Origin: Sulfitobacter geojensis
Lineage (GTDB): Bacteria > Pseudomonadota > Alphaproteobacteria > Rhodobacterales > Rhodobacteraceae
Reading direction: 5' to 3'
Assembly: GCF_000622325.1 (NCBI RefSeq)
Contig: NZ_JASE01000005.1
Span: forward strand, 1,736,001-1,800,000
Length of the DNA: 64,000 nucleotides
Every line of letters begins with the position of its first letter. Positions within the stretch are counted from its first letter, which is position 1. Under the pieces are notes generated by a model, which saw nothing but the letters and a program-made list of their open reading frames with translations, was not told the origin of the DNA and ran no database searches. A program made the position numbers and the translations under genes. Positions 26,178-35,204 of this stretch are shown here, in pieces.

Positions 26178-29057
26178 GTGTCAGGTAATGGAAAGGTTGT
26201 GGCCGTTTTGGGCCCGACCAACACGGGCAAAACCACCTATGCCATCGAGCGGATGCTGGGGCATCGCACCGGCATCATCGGGTTGCCGTTGCGTCTGCTG
26301 GCGCGCGAGGTCTATGACCGGATTGTTGCGATACGCGGCCCGTCTGTTGTGGCACTGGTCACGGGCGAGGAACGCATCGTGCCACCGCGCACGCAATATT
26401 GGGTGTGTACGGTAGAGGCGATGCCGGAAGGCATGGGGGCGGATTGCGTCGCGATCGACGAAATCCAGCTGTGTGCCGACCCCGAGCGTGGCCATGTTTT
26501 CACCGATCGTCTGCTACGGTATCGCGGCCTGCATGAAACCCTGTTTCTGGGCGCAAACACCATGCGGGGCAGCATCGCCGCGTTGGTGCCAGAAGTGCAT
26601 TTTGTCAGCCGCGAGCGGATGTCCGAATTGACCTACGTAGGTCAGAAAAAGATAAGCCGGATGAAGCCCCGCAGTGCCATCGTCGGATTTTCGGTTGAGA
26701 ATGTATATGCCATTGCCGAGCTGATCCGCCGCCAGAAGGGCGGCGCGGCGGTTGTGATGGGCGCGCTAAGCCCGCGCACGCGCAATGCACAGGTGGAGAT
26801 GTATCAAAACGGCGAAGTTGACTATCTGGTGGCGACAGATGCCATCGGGATGGGGCTTAACCTTGATGTGGATCACGTGGCGTTTTCCGCGCTCAGCAAA
26901 TTTGACGGACGGCGGATGCGTCCGCTGGCACCTAACGAGCTGGCGCAGATTGCCGGACGGGCAGGGCGAGGTTTTAAAAGCGGAACCTTCGGGACAACGG
27001 GCGATGCGCCCGCGCTGGATGATGGCGTTGCGCAGGCCATCATGGACCATAATTTCACGCCGCAAAACAAACTGAACTGGCGCAACCATGCCTTGCAATT
27101 TGGCTCGATTGACCGTCTAATTTCAACCTTGGAGGTAAAGCCCGAGGCGGAAAGACTGGTGCGTTCCCGCGAGGCGGACGACCTGAAAGCGCTGAAAACA
27201 CTCGGTCAGGTCGACGAAATTTATGCCCGTTGCACCAATGGCCCTGCGGTAAAACTGTTGTGGGATGTCTGCCGCATCCCTGATTTCCGTGGCATCAGTA
27301 CAGCCGAACACGCCGCCCTTTTAGAAAGCATTTTCATTGACTTGCACCAACGCGGCGAGATTTCCGAAGATTGGCTCGCAAGGCAGGTCAAACGCATCGA
27401 CCGGACGGATGGAGACATTGATGCTTTGTCCAAACGACTGGCTTTTATCCGTACCTGGACCTATGTGGCACAACGCAAGGGCTGGACAAGAGACGAAAGC
27501 CATTGGCGCGGGGCTACTCGTGTCGTAGAAGATCGCCTATCGGACGCCCTGCACGAGCGTCTGACACAAAGATTTGTAGACCGGCGCACATCCGTGCTTT
27601 TGCGCCGGCTAGGACAGAAGGAAGCCATGGTGGCCGAAGTAAGCGATACCGGTGAAGTGACCGTCGAAGGCGAATTTGTAGGCAAGCTGGACGGTTTCCG
27701 TTTCCGCGCCGACAAAGGGGCAGGCGGTGCAGAGGAAAAGACAATCAAGACCGCAGCGCTTCAGGCGCTGGCCCCGCAGTTCCATCTGCGCGCGGACCGG
27801 TTTTACAATGCACCCGACACTGAAATTGATTTTACCGAACAGGGCGGCCTGATGTGGGGCTCTTCTGCGGTCGGAAAATTGGTCGCGGGACAAGATGCGC
27901 TTGAGCCGCAGGTCGAAGTTTTTGTTGATGATGTTGCGGGACCCGAGGTTGTGCAAAAGGTACAACGCCGTTTGCAGCACTTTATTGATCGCAAGGTCGC
28001 GGCACTTTTCGAACCGCTTCTGGCGCTTTCCAAGGACGAGGCTTTGAACGGGCTGGCCCGCGGATTTGCGTTCCAGATGGTCGAAAATTTCGGCATTATC
28101 CCCCGTGCGCAGGTGGCCGAAGACGTCAAATCGCTAGATCAGGACGCCCGCGGTGCATTGCGCAAACATGGCATCCGCTTTGGCCAGTTCACGATCTTTA
28201 TGCCGCTGTTGCTGAAACCCGCACCGACCCGTCTGCGTCTGGTTTTGTGGTCGCTTTCCAAAGGTTTGTCAGAATTCCCCGAAGCGCCGCCTCCGGGTCT
28301 TGTGACCATTCCTGTCGACGCCGGCGCGCCAGAGGGTGCGGCCAATATGTCAGGATATCGTGACGCGGGCACGCGCGCGATCCGCATTGATATGCTGGAA
28401 AGGCTTGCCGATATGCTACGCGGCGAAAATTCGCGCAGCGGGTTTGAAGCCAAGGCAGATATGTTGTCGATCACTGGCATGACCCTTGAACAGTTTGCCG
28501 ATCTGATGGGCGGTCTGGGCTATAACGCCGAAAAGGCAGAGCGGGTTAAAGCAAAGCCTGTGACCGAGGTGATGCCGGAAGCGGGCGAGGTCAAACCGGA
28601 CACACCTGTGATGGATGCCAATGCTGCCCCGGAGGGCGGGATTATCGCATCGCCAAACCCCGATGAAAGCGCCGAAATTGCTGATGAGGGCGTTGCCCCC
28701 ATCGCGGAAATTCCCGTAGAGACACCGGAAGTCGAGGCCGCAATTCCCGAAACACCGGCAGAGGAAATCCTGCCCGGTACGGCACCGGATGCGGATATCG
28801 CAGCGGTCGAGATGGAGGTGTTTTACACCTTCACTTGGGGTCGCCCCGGGCGCAACAACCAGAACACGCGCCGTGGCAACGACAAGCCGCGCGGCAAAGG
28901 CAAACCGCCCCAAGGCAAGGGCCGTAAGGGCGGCGCAAAGGGGGATATGGGCAATAAGGCGCAAAACTTCTCTGCCCGTCCGCCCAAGAAGGAAAAGGCG
29001 ATCGACCCCGATAACCCCTTCGCCGCTGCTTTGATGGGGTTGAAGGACGGTAAATAA
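26178..29057 (+). CDS. Suv3-like DExH RNA/DNA helicase with disordered tail
   Basis: A 959-residue helicase starting at GTG. Motif I is G-P-T-N-T-G-K-T-T (12-20), motif II is D-E-I-Q (94-97), and the C-terminal RecA domain shows A-T-D-A-I-G-M-G-L-N-L and Q-I-A-G-R-A-G-R-G. These are hallmarks of the mitochondrial Suv3 type (SUPV3L1), an RNA-degradosome helicase with an alphaproteobacterial relative. After about residue 780 the chain becomes an acidic Ala/Pro/Glu linker, then a basic Lys/Gly/Arg-rich stretch (R-G-N-D-K-P-R-G-K-G-K) that could bind nucleic acid. The next gene, an S4 RNA-binding protein, starts on the base after its stop. Confidence 0.92.
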   Translation: MSGNGKVVAVLGPTNTGKTTYAIERMLGHRTGIIGLPLRLLAREVYDRIVAIRGPSVVALVTGEERIVPPRTQYWVCTVEAMPEGMGADCVAIDEIQLCADPERGHVFTDRLLRYRGLHETLFLGANTMRGSIAALVPEVHFVSRERMSELTYVGQKKISRMKPRSAIVGFSVENVYAIAELIRRQKGGAAVVMGALSPRTRNAQVEMYQNGEVDYLVATDAIGMGLNLDVDHVAFSALSKFDGRRMRPLAPNELAQIAGRAGRGFKSGTFGTTGDAPALDDGVAQAIMDHNFTPQNKLNWRNHALQFGSIDRLISTLEVKPEAERLVRSREADDLKALKTLGQVDEIYARCTNGPAVKLLWDVCRIPDFRGISTAEHAALLESIFIDLHQRGEISEDWLARQVKRIDRTDGDIDALSKRLAFIRTWTYVAQRKGWTRDESHWRGATRVVEDRLSDALHERLTQRFVDRRTSVLLRRLGQKEAMVAEVSDTGEVTVEGEFVGKLDGFRFRADKGAGGAEEKTIKTAALQALAPQFHLRADRFYNAPDTEIDFTEQGGLMWGSSAVGKLVAGQDALEPQVEVFVDDVAGPEVVQKVQRRLQHFIDRKVAALFEPLLALSKDEALNGLARGFAFQMVENFGIIPRAQVAEDVKSLDQDARGALRKHGIRFGQFTIFMPLLLKPAPTRLRLVLWSLSKGLSEFPEAPPPGLVTIPVDAGAPEGAANMSGYRDAGTRAIRIDMLERLADMLRGENSRSGFEAKADMLSITGMTLEQFADLMGGLGYNAEKAERVKAKPVTEVMPEAGEVKPDTPVMDANAAPEGGIIASPNPDESAEIADEGVAPIAEIPVETPEVEAAIPETPAEEILPGTAPDADIAAVEMEVFYTFTWGRPGRNNQNTRRGNDKPRGKGKPPQGKGRKGGAKGDMGNKAQNFSARPPKKEKAIDPDNPFAAALMGLKDGK

Positions 29058-29444
29058 GTGTCGGAAACGGTTGAAAAACTGCGCGTGGATAAATGGCTGT
29101 GGCACGCGCGGTTTTTCAAGACACGGACCTTGGCCGCAACGCAGGTCAAGTCCGGTGTCGTCCGCATCAACGGTACTGTCACAAAGAAACCGGCTAGCAC
29201 TGTCACTACGGCAGATGTGCTGACCTTTGCGCAGGGGGATCATATTCGCGTGATCCAGATTGATGCCCTTGGCATTCGGCGCGGTCCGGCCCCCGAGGCG
29301 CAGGCGCTTTACACCGATCTGTCCCCACCGGAGCCCAAGGCGCAGAACAAACCACCCGAGAATCCAGGCTTTGACGGGAAAGGGCGCCCGAGTAAGAAGG
29401 ATCGCCGCACCCTTGATCTTTCTAAGGCCCGCTACCTTGAATGA
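29058..29444 (+). CDS. RNA-binding S4 domain protein
   Basis: A 128-residue protein with one S4 domain at residues 5-60 (L-R-V-D-K-W-L-W-H-A-R-F-F-K-T-R-T), like heat-shock protein Hsp15, which binds stalled 50S-nascent-chain complexes. The start is GTG with zero spacing after the helicase stop codon. The C-terminus is basic. Its tight coupling to the Suv3-like helicase is seen in many alphaproteobacteria and suggests a shared role in RNA handling. Confidence 0.93.
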   Translation: MSETVEKLRVDKWLWHARFFKTRTLAATQVKSGVVRINGTVTKKPASTVTTADVLTFAQGDHIRVIQIDALGIRRGPAPEAQALYTDLSPPEPKAQNKPPENPGFDGKGRPSKKDRRTLDLSKARYLE

Positions 29445-29496
29445 TGGCGCGCCCTGATTTACTTGACGCCAAAGCATTCCTGACAGAGATCCTCCC

Positions 29497-29835
29497 ATGA
29501 CCTACATCGTGAACGACGCCTGCATCGCCTGCAAATACACCGACTGTGTCGAAGTCTGTCCGGTGGACTGCTTTTACGAAGGCGAAAACATGCTGGTGAT
29601 TCACCCTGATGAATGCATTGACTGCGGTGTTTGTGAACCGGAATGCCCTGCCGATGCGATCCGTCCCGACACGGAGCCGGACGCGGAGAAATGGGTGGAG
29701 TTCAACCGCAAGTACTCCGAGCTGTGGCCGGTGATCATCACGAAGAAAGATCAACTGCCCGAAGCGGAAGAGCGGGACGGCGAGACCGGCAAGCTGGAAA
29801 AGTACTTTTCCGAGGCACCGGGCGAGGGCGGCTGA
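29497..29835 (+). CDS. fdxA: Ferredoxin FdxA (7Fe-type)
   Basis: A 112-residue ferredoxin. The N-terminal cluster motif C-x2-C-x4-C-x3-C-P ([14 protein letters not shown]) is in the 3Fe-4S/4Fe-4S arrangement, and a second C-x2-C-x2-C-x3-C-P motif follows ([12 protein letters not shown]). The C-terminal extension after residue 60 is typical of the FdxA group in alphaproteobacteria. It carries electrons in the cytoplasm; the partner is not known. GAGATCC precedes the ATG. Confidence 0.96.
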   Translation: MTYIVNDACIACKYTDCVEVCPVDCFYEGENMLVIHPDECIDCGVCEPECPADAIRPDTEPDAEKWVEFNRKYSELWPVIITKKDQLPEAEERDGETGKLEKYFSEAPGEGG

Positions 29836-30130
29836 TTCGCACGCGCGCGGCAAGGGTTTGCCTGCGCGGCCATGTTTTAAAGGGAAATTGCGCCTGATCG
29901 GGCGAACTTTCGGAACCGCCCATTTTATGGTATGGTTGCTTAAAGCTCAAACAGACGAACGGTCATCAATGCGCCATTTTATTTTGCAAAACTGCTGCCA
30001 CCGCTGACCAACAATTCCGACTTTAACGCACCCCATCGCGGGCCAATTGGCCGCGGTTGGATGCGTTATTTCGTGTCTGCCACAGCCTAACCATTTTCTG
30101 CGGGTCCGCCCGCGCCACAGGAGCCACTAC
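29836..30130 (+). other. Intergenic gap between fdxA and carD
   Basis: This 295-bp gap holds no convincing gene and no strong hairpin. It presumably carries the carD promoter and leader. GGAG at 30120-30123 is the carD ribosome-binding site. Confidence 0.6.
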
Positions 30131-30643
30131 ATGTCTAAATCGAAAAAGCTTGATTTCCGCCCTAATGAGTTTGTCGTCTACCCTGCGCATGGCGTCGGGC
30201 AGGTCGTATCCGTTGAGGAGCAGGAAGTCGCCGGCATCACGCTGGAGCTGTTCGTGATTGCGTTTGAAAAAGACAAAATGACCCTGCGTGTTCCCACGCA
30301 TAAGGCGACAGAAATCGGTATGCGCGCGCTGTCTTCGCCCGACGTCATTGCCCATGCGATGAAGACGCTTAAGGGCAAGGCCAAAGTGAAACGCGCCATG
30401 TGGTCGCGCCGTGCGCAGGAATATGAACAGAAAATCAACTCGGGTGATCTGATCGCGATCGCAGAAGTCGTGCGCGACCTGCACCGTACCGACGATCAGC
30501 GCGAGCAAAGCTATTCCGAGCGTCAGCTTTATGAAGCGGCGCTTGAACGTTTGACCCGCGAAGTCGGTGCCGTTGGTGGCGGTGACGAAGTCGCGGCCGC
30601 CAAGCAGATCGGTGACGTTCTTGAAAGCCGCATCGCAGCCTAA
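30131..30643 (+). CDS. carD: CarD family transcriptional regulator
   Basis: A 170-residue RNA polymerase-binding protein. The N-terminal RID (Tudor-like) domain is seen as F-R-P-N-E-F-V-V-Y-P-A-H-G-V-G-Q-V, and the helical C-terminal DNA-binding domain includes W-S-R-R-A-Q-E-Y-E-Q-K. CarD stabilises open promoter complexes, particularly at rRNA promoters, in bacteria whose sigma-70 promoters tend to lack T at -7. The ATG at 30131 is supported by GGAG seven bases upstream. A clear terminator follows 20 nt after the stop. Confidence 0.95.
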   Translation: MSKSKKLDFRPNEFVVYPAHGVGQVVSVEEQEVAGITLELFVIAFEKDKMTLRVPTHKATEIGMRALSSPDVIAHAMKTLKGKAKVKRAMWSRRAQEYEQKINSGDLIAIAEVVRDLHRTDDQREQSYSERQLYEAALERLTREVGAVGGGDEVAAAKQIGDVLESRIAA

Positions 30644-30663
30644 ATAGTTGCCGAGACGATCAG

Positions 30664-30694
30664 AAACGCCGCTCCCTCGCCGGGGCGGCGTTTT
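30664..30694. terminator. Bidirectional terminator between carD and cobS
   Basis: AAACGCCGCTCC pairs with GGGGCGGCGTTT (one wobble) over a 6-nt loop and ends in TTTT. On the other strand it begins one base past the cobS stop and runs into GTTTC, so it may serve both convergent genes. Confidence 0.85.
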
Positions 30695-31465
30695 CTATTG
30701 CAAGGCTGCCAGCGCGGTCAGCAGTACTGTAATTTCTGTGATCTGTTGGGTTGCGCCCAGAACGTCACCGGTTTGTCCGCCAATCTTTGCCCGGGCAACA
30801 AGTGCGACACAAAAGGTGACGGCAAGCACAGCGATCAGCGCCATCGGCAACACCCATCCGACGAGGACAACCCCGAAAAGCATCGCCAACGCCATCGCGT
30901 GTTTGGGCGGGCGGCCTGTGGCACCGGACAGGCCGGCAGGGCGGGCTGTGGGCAGGGCGTACATGACCGCCACCATCGCCGCGCGGGACACCACAGCGGC
31001 ACAAACCAGCGCCATCAGGTAGCCGCCCGAGGCAATGAGCGCAGCAAGCGCAACAAACCGCAGTCCAAGTGAAAGTACCAAGGCGACCACGCCATAAGTG
31101 CCGATCTGGCTGTCTTTCATGATTTCAAGCCGGCGATCCCGCGTCCAGCCGCCCCAGAAACCGTCGGCGCAATCGGCCAACCCGTCTTCGTGCATGGCGC
31201 CGGTGCTCGCAATGCTGGCCAGCAGCACAAAAAGTGCGGCTGCGGTGGACGGCAGGCCGAATGACAGAGCAAGCCAGCCAGCAAGGGCGGAAAGGCTGGC
31301 AATGACCAAACCGACCAGCGGATAAGCCCATGCGGCGTGCGCGGGTGCGCGCGTCTGATCCTTGGTGAAAGCGGACAGAGGCAGGGGCAGCCGCGTCAAC
31401 AACCCCAGAGCGGTGGTGAGATCGGCAAGGCGGGGGCGAAAGTCGGCGATGTCGTTTCCAGTCAT
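30695..31465 (-). CDS. cobS: Adenosylcobinamide-GDP ribazoletransferase (cobalamin synthase)
   Basis: A 256-residue integral membrane enzyme that joins alpha-ribazole to adenosylcobinamide-GDP in the last steps of B12 synthesis. Several transmembrane helices are visible, with the family signature H-E-D-G-L-A-D-C-A-D-G-F-W-G-G and D-S-Q-I-G-T-Y-G. It is divergent from cobT, whose product supplies the ribazole phosphate. Only 74 bp separate them, so the two promoters must overlap. No cobalamin riboswitch is seen there. Confidence 0.96.
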   Translation of the reverse strand: MTGNDIADFRPRLADLTTALGLLTRLPLPLSAFTKDQTRAPAHAAWAYPLVGLVIASLSALAGWLALSFGLPSTAAALFVLLASIASTGAMHEDGLADCADGFWGGWTRDRRLEIMKDSQIGTYGVVALVLSLGLRFVALAALIASGGYLMALVCAAVVSRAAMVAVMYALPTARPAGLSGATGRPPKHAMALAMLFGVVLVGWVLPMALIAVLAVTFCVALVARAKIGGQTGDVLGATQQITEITVLLTALAALQ

Positions 31466-31539
31466 TTTTCTGCCTCTCGGCCTCTTTCAGTGACGCGGCG
31501 CGGTGGATAGACAGGGGGAACGCAACTGAAAGCCAGAGC

Positions 31540-32559
31540 ATGCCCATGACCAATGAATTTGCAACCCTGTCCGATTTCCGCGCGCTCCTTGCGGGGGCGG
31601 CCCTTGCTGATGCCGATATGTTTGCTGCCGCCAGTGAACACAATATGCAATTGACCAAACCGCCCGGCGCTTTGGGGCAGCTCGAAGATCTGGCGCTGTG
31701 GTATCGCAGCTGGCGCGGAGGCGACAACGCCGAGATTTCCGCACCGCAAGCCATTGTTTTCGCAGGAAACCACGGTGTCGCCGCACGGGGCGTGTCGGCG
31801 TTTCCCGCCGAAGTGACGGCGCAAATGGTGATGAATTTTCAACATGGCGGGGCGGCGATCAACCAGATTGCGCGGGTTAACGGGGCCACATTGGACGTTG
31901 TCGCCCTTGATCTCGACCAGCCGACCCAAGATTTCACCCAAGGCCCCGCAATGTCCGAAGACGAATTTGTCGCGGCCTTGCAGGCGGGGTGGCAGGCGGT
32001 GGATGCGACTGCCGATCTGCTGGTGGTTGGAGAGATGGGCATCGCCAACACCACGTCTGCCGCGGCGCTGGCCTGTGCGCTGCTGGGGGGCGCGGCGTCC
32101 GATTGGACAGGGCGCGGGACCGGTGTGGATGATGCGGGGCTAAGCGTGAAAACGCAGGTCGTGGCCGAGGGCGTGGCGCTGCACGGCGGGCAGGGGGACG
32201 GGCTTGAAACCCTGCGCCGCTTGGGTGGGCGTGAGCTGGCCGCGATGGCGGGCGCGATGGTGCGGGCGCGCTGCCTGCGCATTCCGGTCATTCTTGACGG
32301 GTTCATCTGCTGCGCGGCGGCGCTTTGTCTGGCGAAAACCCAGGAGGGCGCGCTGGATCATGCCGTTGCAGGGCACCAAAGTGCCGAGGGCGGGCATGCC
32401 CGTCTGCTGGAGGCGTTGGGCAAAGCACCGCTGCTGCATCTTGGCCTGCGCTTGGGCGAAGCATCAGGTGCCGCATTGGCGATTGGTGTGTTGAAGGGCG
32501 CGATGGCCTGCCACGCGAGCATGGCAACCTTTGCGCAAGCGGGTGTCAGCGACAGCTAA
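31540..32559 (+). CDS. cobT: Nicotinate-nucleotide--dimethylbenzimidazole phosphoribosyltransferase
   Basis: A 339-residue enzyme that makes alpha-ribazole phosphate from dimethylbenzimidazole and nicotinate mononucleotide. Typical segments are K-P-P-G-A-L-G-Q-L-E-D-L, F-A-G-N-H-G-V-A, G-E-M-G-I-A-N-T-T, G-R-G-T-G-V-D-D, and the catalytic Glu region S-A-E-G-G-H-A. Some alphaproteobacterial literature calls this gene cobU. It is divergent to cobS. Confidence 0.95.
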   Translation: MPMTNEFATLSDFRALLAGAALADADMFAAASEHNMQLTKPPGALGQLEDLALWYRSWRGGDNAEISAPQAIVFAGNHGVAARGVSAFPAEVTAQMVMNFQHGGAAINQIARVNGATLDVVALDLDQPTQDFTQGPAMSEDEFVAALQAGWQAVDATADLLVVGEMGIANTTSAAALACALLGGAASDWTGRGTGVDDAGLSVKTQVVAEGVALHGGQGDGLETLRRLGGRELAAMAGAMVRARCLRIPVILDGFICCAAALCLAKTQEGALDHAVAGHQSAEGGHARLLEALGKAPLLHLGLRLGEASGAALAIGVLKGAMACHASMATFAQAGVSDS

Positions 32560-32569
32560 AGCGGCAACT

Positions 32570-32606
32570 GTCGGGTAAAGCGGGCGTTTCAGCCCGTTTA
32601 CCCGAC
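32570..32606. terminator. Long hairpin between convergent cobT and antiporter genes
   Basis: GTCGGGTAAA and TTTACCCGAC form the base of a stem that continues, after one bulged G, through CGGGC/GCCCG to a 6-nt loop. It has no T-run but lies 11 nt after cobT and 7 nt before the stop of the convergent gene, so it may act as a shared terminator or mRNA end stabiliser. Confidence 0.6.
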
Positions 32607-32613
32607 GCGAGGC

Positions 32614-34533
32614 TCAGGCGCTTTTCTTTTCGGTTTCGTCGCTGCGATTCAGAAACGCGGTTTCCAGATCTTTTTGCAGTTCTTTGGCACGGGCCACATA
32701 TTCCTTGTTGGCCGAGGGTTCGACATCCGCACGCCACAATGACGCCAGTTCCCGCACCGACATCCGGTCATGGTCATAGAACATCCGCTCTGCTTCATGG
32801 GCTTCAAATTCTGACAGGCCCATGTTTTCCAACACATACCGACCTGCACGCAGGGAGCCGTCGAACATCTCGCGCACGATGTCATTGGCACCTGCCTGAT
32901 ACTGGCGATACACCTCGGTGCGGTCGCGTGCGCGGGCGATGATGTGCAGATCGGGACGTTCCTTGCGCGCATAGGCGATCAACGCCAGCGCGGCCTTGGG
33001 GTCATCCAGCGCGACCATCAAAACCCGCGCGTCCTTAAGACCTGCCTTGCGCAGAATGTCGGGGCGGGTCGGATCGCCCAGATAAGCCTTGAAGCCGAAG
33101 CGGCGCATCACAGCAATGGTTTCGGGGTTGTGATCCAGCACCACAGTCTGAAAACCGCTGGCCTGAACCAACCGGTTCACAATTTGGCCAAAGCGCCCGA
33201 TGCCGGCGATGATAACGGGGCCGTCGTCTTCGATGTCATCGGGTTCGACTGTGCCGCCGGTCTCTTCCATCCGTTTGTGAATCACGTCGTAGACGATGAA
33301 CAGCAGGGGCGTGATCAGCATCGACAGGGCAATCACCAGCAGCAGCGTTTCGGCAACGACATTGGGCATGGCCCCGGTGGTAACCGAAAAGCTGACCAGT
33401 ACGAAACCGAATTCACCAGCCTGCGCCAGCCCCAACGCAAACAGCCATTTGTCGCGACCGCGCAGTTTGAACAACCGGCCCAGACCATAAAGGATCACAC
33501 CTTTGACGATGATCACCAAAAGCGCCATGCCGACGATGATCACTGTATCCGCGAACAACAGCTCAAAGTTGATGCCCGCGCCGACAGTGATGAAAAACAG
33601 CCCCAGCAACAAACCTTTGAAAGGTTCGAGGTCGGTTTCCAACTCGTGGCGGAATTCGGAACTGGCCAGAACCACACCGGCCAGAAACGCGCCCAAAGCG
33701 GGGGAGAGCCCGACCAGCATCATCAGAAACGAGATCCCCGTGATGATCAGCAGGGCGATGGCCGTATACATTTCGCGCAGGTTGGCAGAATGGATATAGC
33801 GGAACACCGGACGCGTGAAAAACACGCCCACAATAATGATAGAGGCAACAGCCCCGAGGGTCACAAGGGTGACGCCCCAGCCGGGCAGGCTGTGCACAAA
33901 GGAAAATGCCGCCTCGGCGGCAGCAGGGCCAAGGTGGCTGGCTTCGGCGGCTTCGTGCGCTTCGTCTACCTTTTCGACGTTGATGGAAATGGACCCGTCC
34001 GGCATGACGCCCGCCACGGTCGAAATCGCCAGCAGCGGCAGAAAGGCAAGGATCGGGATCACCGCAATGTCCTGCGTCAGCAGCACGGAAAACACCGAAC
34101 GCCCGCCACCGGTTTGCATCAGGTTCTTTTCCGACAGGGTTTGCAGCACAATAGCTGTGGACGACAAGGCCAGCGTCAAACCGATCGCCAGCGCGACATT
34201 CCACGGTTGGTCATAGGCCATGGCGATGCCCATCAACGCGGCGGTCGACAGCACCACTTGCAACCCGCCAAGCCCCAGCAGCCGGTGACGCATGTCCCAT
34301 AGTGCCCGCGGTTCCAGTTCCAGTCCGATCAGGAACAGCATCATCACCACGCCGAATTCAGCGAAGTGCTGCAAATCCTTGGTTTCGGAGCCGACCAGCC
34401 CCAACACAGGACCAATCAGGATGCCGGCAGCGAGATATCCAAGCACGGATCCCAGCCCAAGCCGCGCGGCAATCGGTACGGCGATGACAGCAGCAGCAAG
34501 GTAGATGGTCGCTTGGAACAGGAAACCTTCCAT
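32614..34533 (-). CDS. CPA2 family monovalent cation:proton antiporter (KefB/KefC-like)
   Basis: A 639-residue membrane protein. Roughly residues 1-385 hold 12-13 transmembrane helices of the Na+/H+ exchanger fold, with F-L-I-G-L-E-L-E-P and the A-L-G-A-F-L-A-G-V-V-L-A-S-S-E-F-R motif. A TrkA-N (RCK) nucleotide-binding domain follows (I-I-A-G-I-G-R-F-G-Q-I-V, about residues 440-560). Such proteins export K+ or Na+ in exchange for protons and may be gated by NAD(H) or glutathione adducts. A His/Glu-rich insert lies near residues 190-210. Confidence 0.93.
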   Translation of the reverse strand: MEGFLFQATIYLAAAVIAVPIAARLGLGSVLGYLAAGILIGPVLGLVGSETKDLQHFAEFGVVMMLFLIGLELEPRALWDMRHRLLGLGGLQVVLSTAALMGIAMAYDQPWNVALAIGLTLALSSTAIVLQTLSEKNLMQTGGGRSVFSVLLTQDIAVIPILAFLPLLAISTVAGVMPDGSISINVEKVDEAHEAAEASHLGPAAAEAAFSFVHSLPGWGVTLVTLGAVASIIIVGVFFTRPVFRYIHSANLREMYTAIALLIITGISFLMMLVGLSPALGAFLAGVVLASSEFRHELETDLEPFKGLLLGLFFITVGAGINFELLFADTVIIVGMALLVIIVKGVILYGLGRLFKLRGRDKWLFALGLAQAGEFGFVLVSFSVTTGAMPNVVAETLLLVIALSMLITPLLFIVYDVIHKRMEETGGTVEPDDIEDDGPVIIAGIGRFGQIVNRLVQASGFQTVVLDHNPETIAVMRRFGFKAYLGDPTRPDILRKAGLKDARVLMVALDDPKAALALIAYARKERPDLHIIARARDRTEVYRQYQAGANDIVREMFDGSLRAGRYVLENMGLSEFEAHEAERMFYDHDRMSVRELASLWRADVEPSANKEYVARAKELQKDLETAFLNRSDETEKKSA

Positions 34534-34603
34534 GTCGGTCCTTTCAAGGAATAGAGTGTTCTGATCGAACAGATAGCATAATATCGCCGTTGCGGGGGCG
34601 GTT

Positions 34604-35077
34604 TTAGGTCGGCAAAGGCCCGTCGGGTTTCAGCTGATCCATCACAATCTGGCTATGCACGCGCGCCACGGCAGGATGGGGCAGCAGCACCTCGTGAATA
34701 AGCCGGTTCAGGCTCGGCAGATCCGCACAATAGACGCGCAGCAGATAATCCGCATCCCCCGTCATGGTCCAGACGCTCACAATTTCGGCACGTGCTGCCA
34801 TCAGCTGGCCAAAACTGCGGGAATGTTCCGGCCCGTGGGTACTAAGGTGGACCTGTACAAAACCTTGCACATTCAGGCCCAGCCGTAAGGGGTCAAGCCG
34901 CGCGGTATAGCTTTGGATATAGCCTTCGGCCTCCAGCCGTTGACGCCGCCGCCCGGCCTGCGAGGCCGAAAGATTAAGCCGCTCGCTCAGCTCTTGCGCG
35001 GTCAGATGCGCATCCTTTTGCAAGGCGGCCAAAAGGCGGGTGTCGATGTCGTCCAGCATGGTGCGGGTTTCTCGCAT
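34604..35077 (-). CDS. Lrp/AsnC family transcriptional regulator, divergent to hppD
   Basis: A 157-residue regulator with an N-terminal helix-turn-helix (L-L-A-A-L-Q-K-D-A-H-L-T-A-Q-E-L-S-E-R-L-N-L-S) and a C-terminal RAM ligand-binding domain. The most plausible start is the ATG at 35077, with another at 35059; a longer frame from 35131 is not supported. The gene is divergent from hppD over about 130 bp, an arrangement typical of an Lrp-type regulator of aromatic amino-acid catabolism. That target is inferred from position. Confidence 0.9.
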   Translation of the reverse strand: MRETRTMLDDIDTRLLAALQKDAHLTAQELSERLNLSASQAGRRRQRLEAEGYIQSYTARLDPLRLGLNVQGFVQVHLSTHGPEHSRSFGQLMAARAEIVSVWTMTGDADYLLRVYCADLPSLNRLIHEVLLPHPAVARVHSQIVMDQLKPDGPLPT

Positions 35078-35204
35078 GATTTTCGATCTTCCTGCGTGAT
35101 GTGCCCGTAAATGGCCAGTCAAAAGCGACATAATGCGGAAACTTGGCGGAACGTTGCTTATACAATAGTCGGTAACGCCATTCCCCCATCCAAGGAGACT
35201 TTAC

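Noticed and set aside
31466..31539. Cobalamin riboswitch between cobS and cobT
   Set aside because: The 74-bp gap is too short and lacks a B12-box-like motif.
32944..34302. 452-codon plus-strand frame antisense to the CPA2 antiporter
   Set aside because: Rich in His, Gln and Asn as expected for an antisense reading. The antiporter on the other strand is clear.
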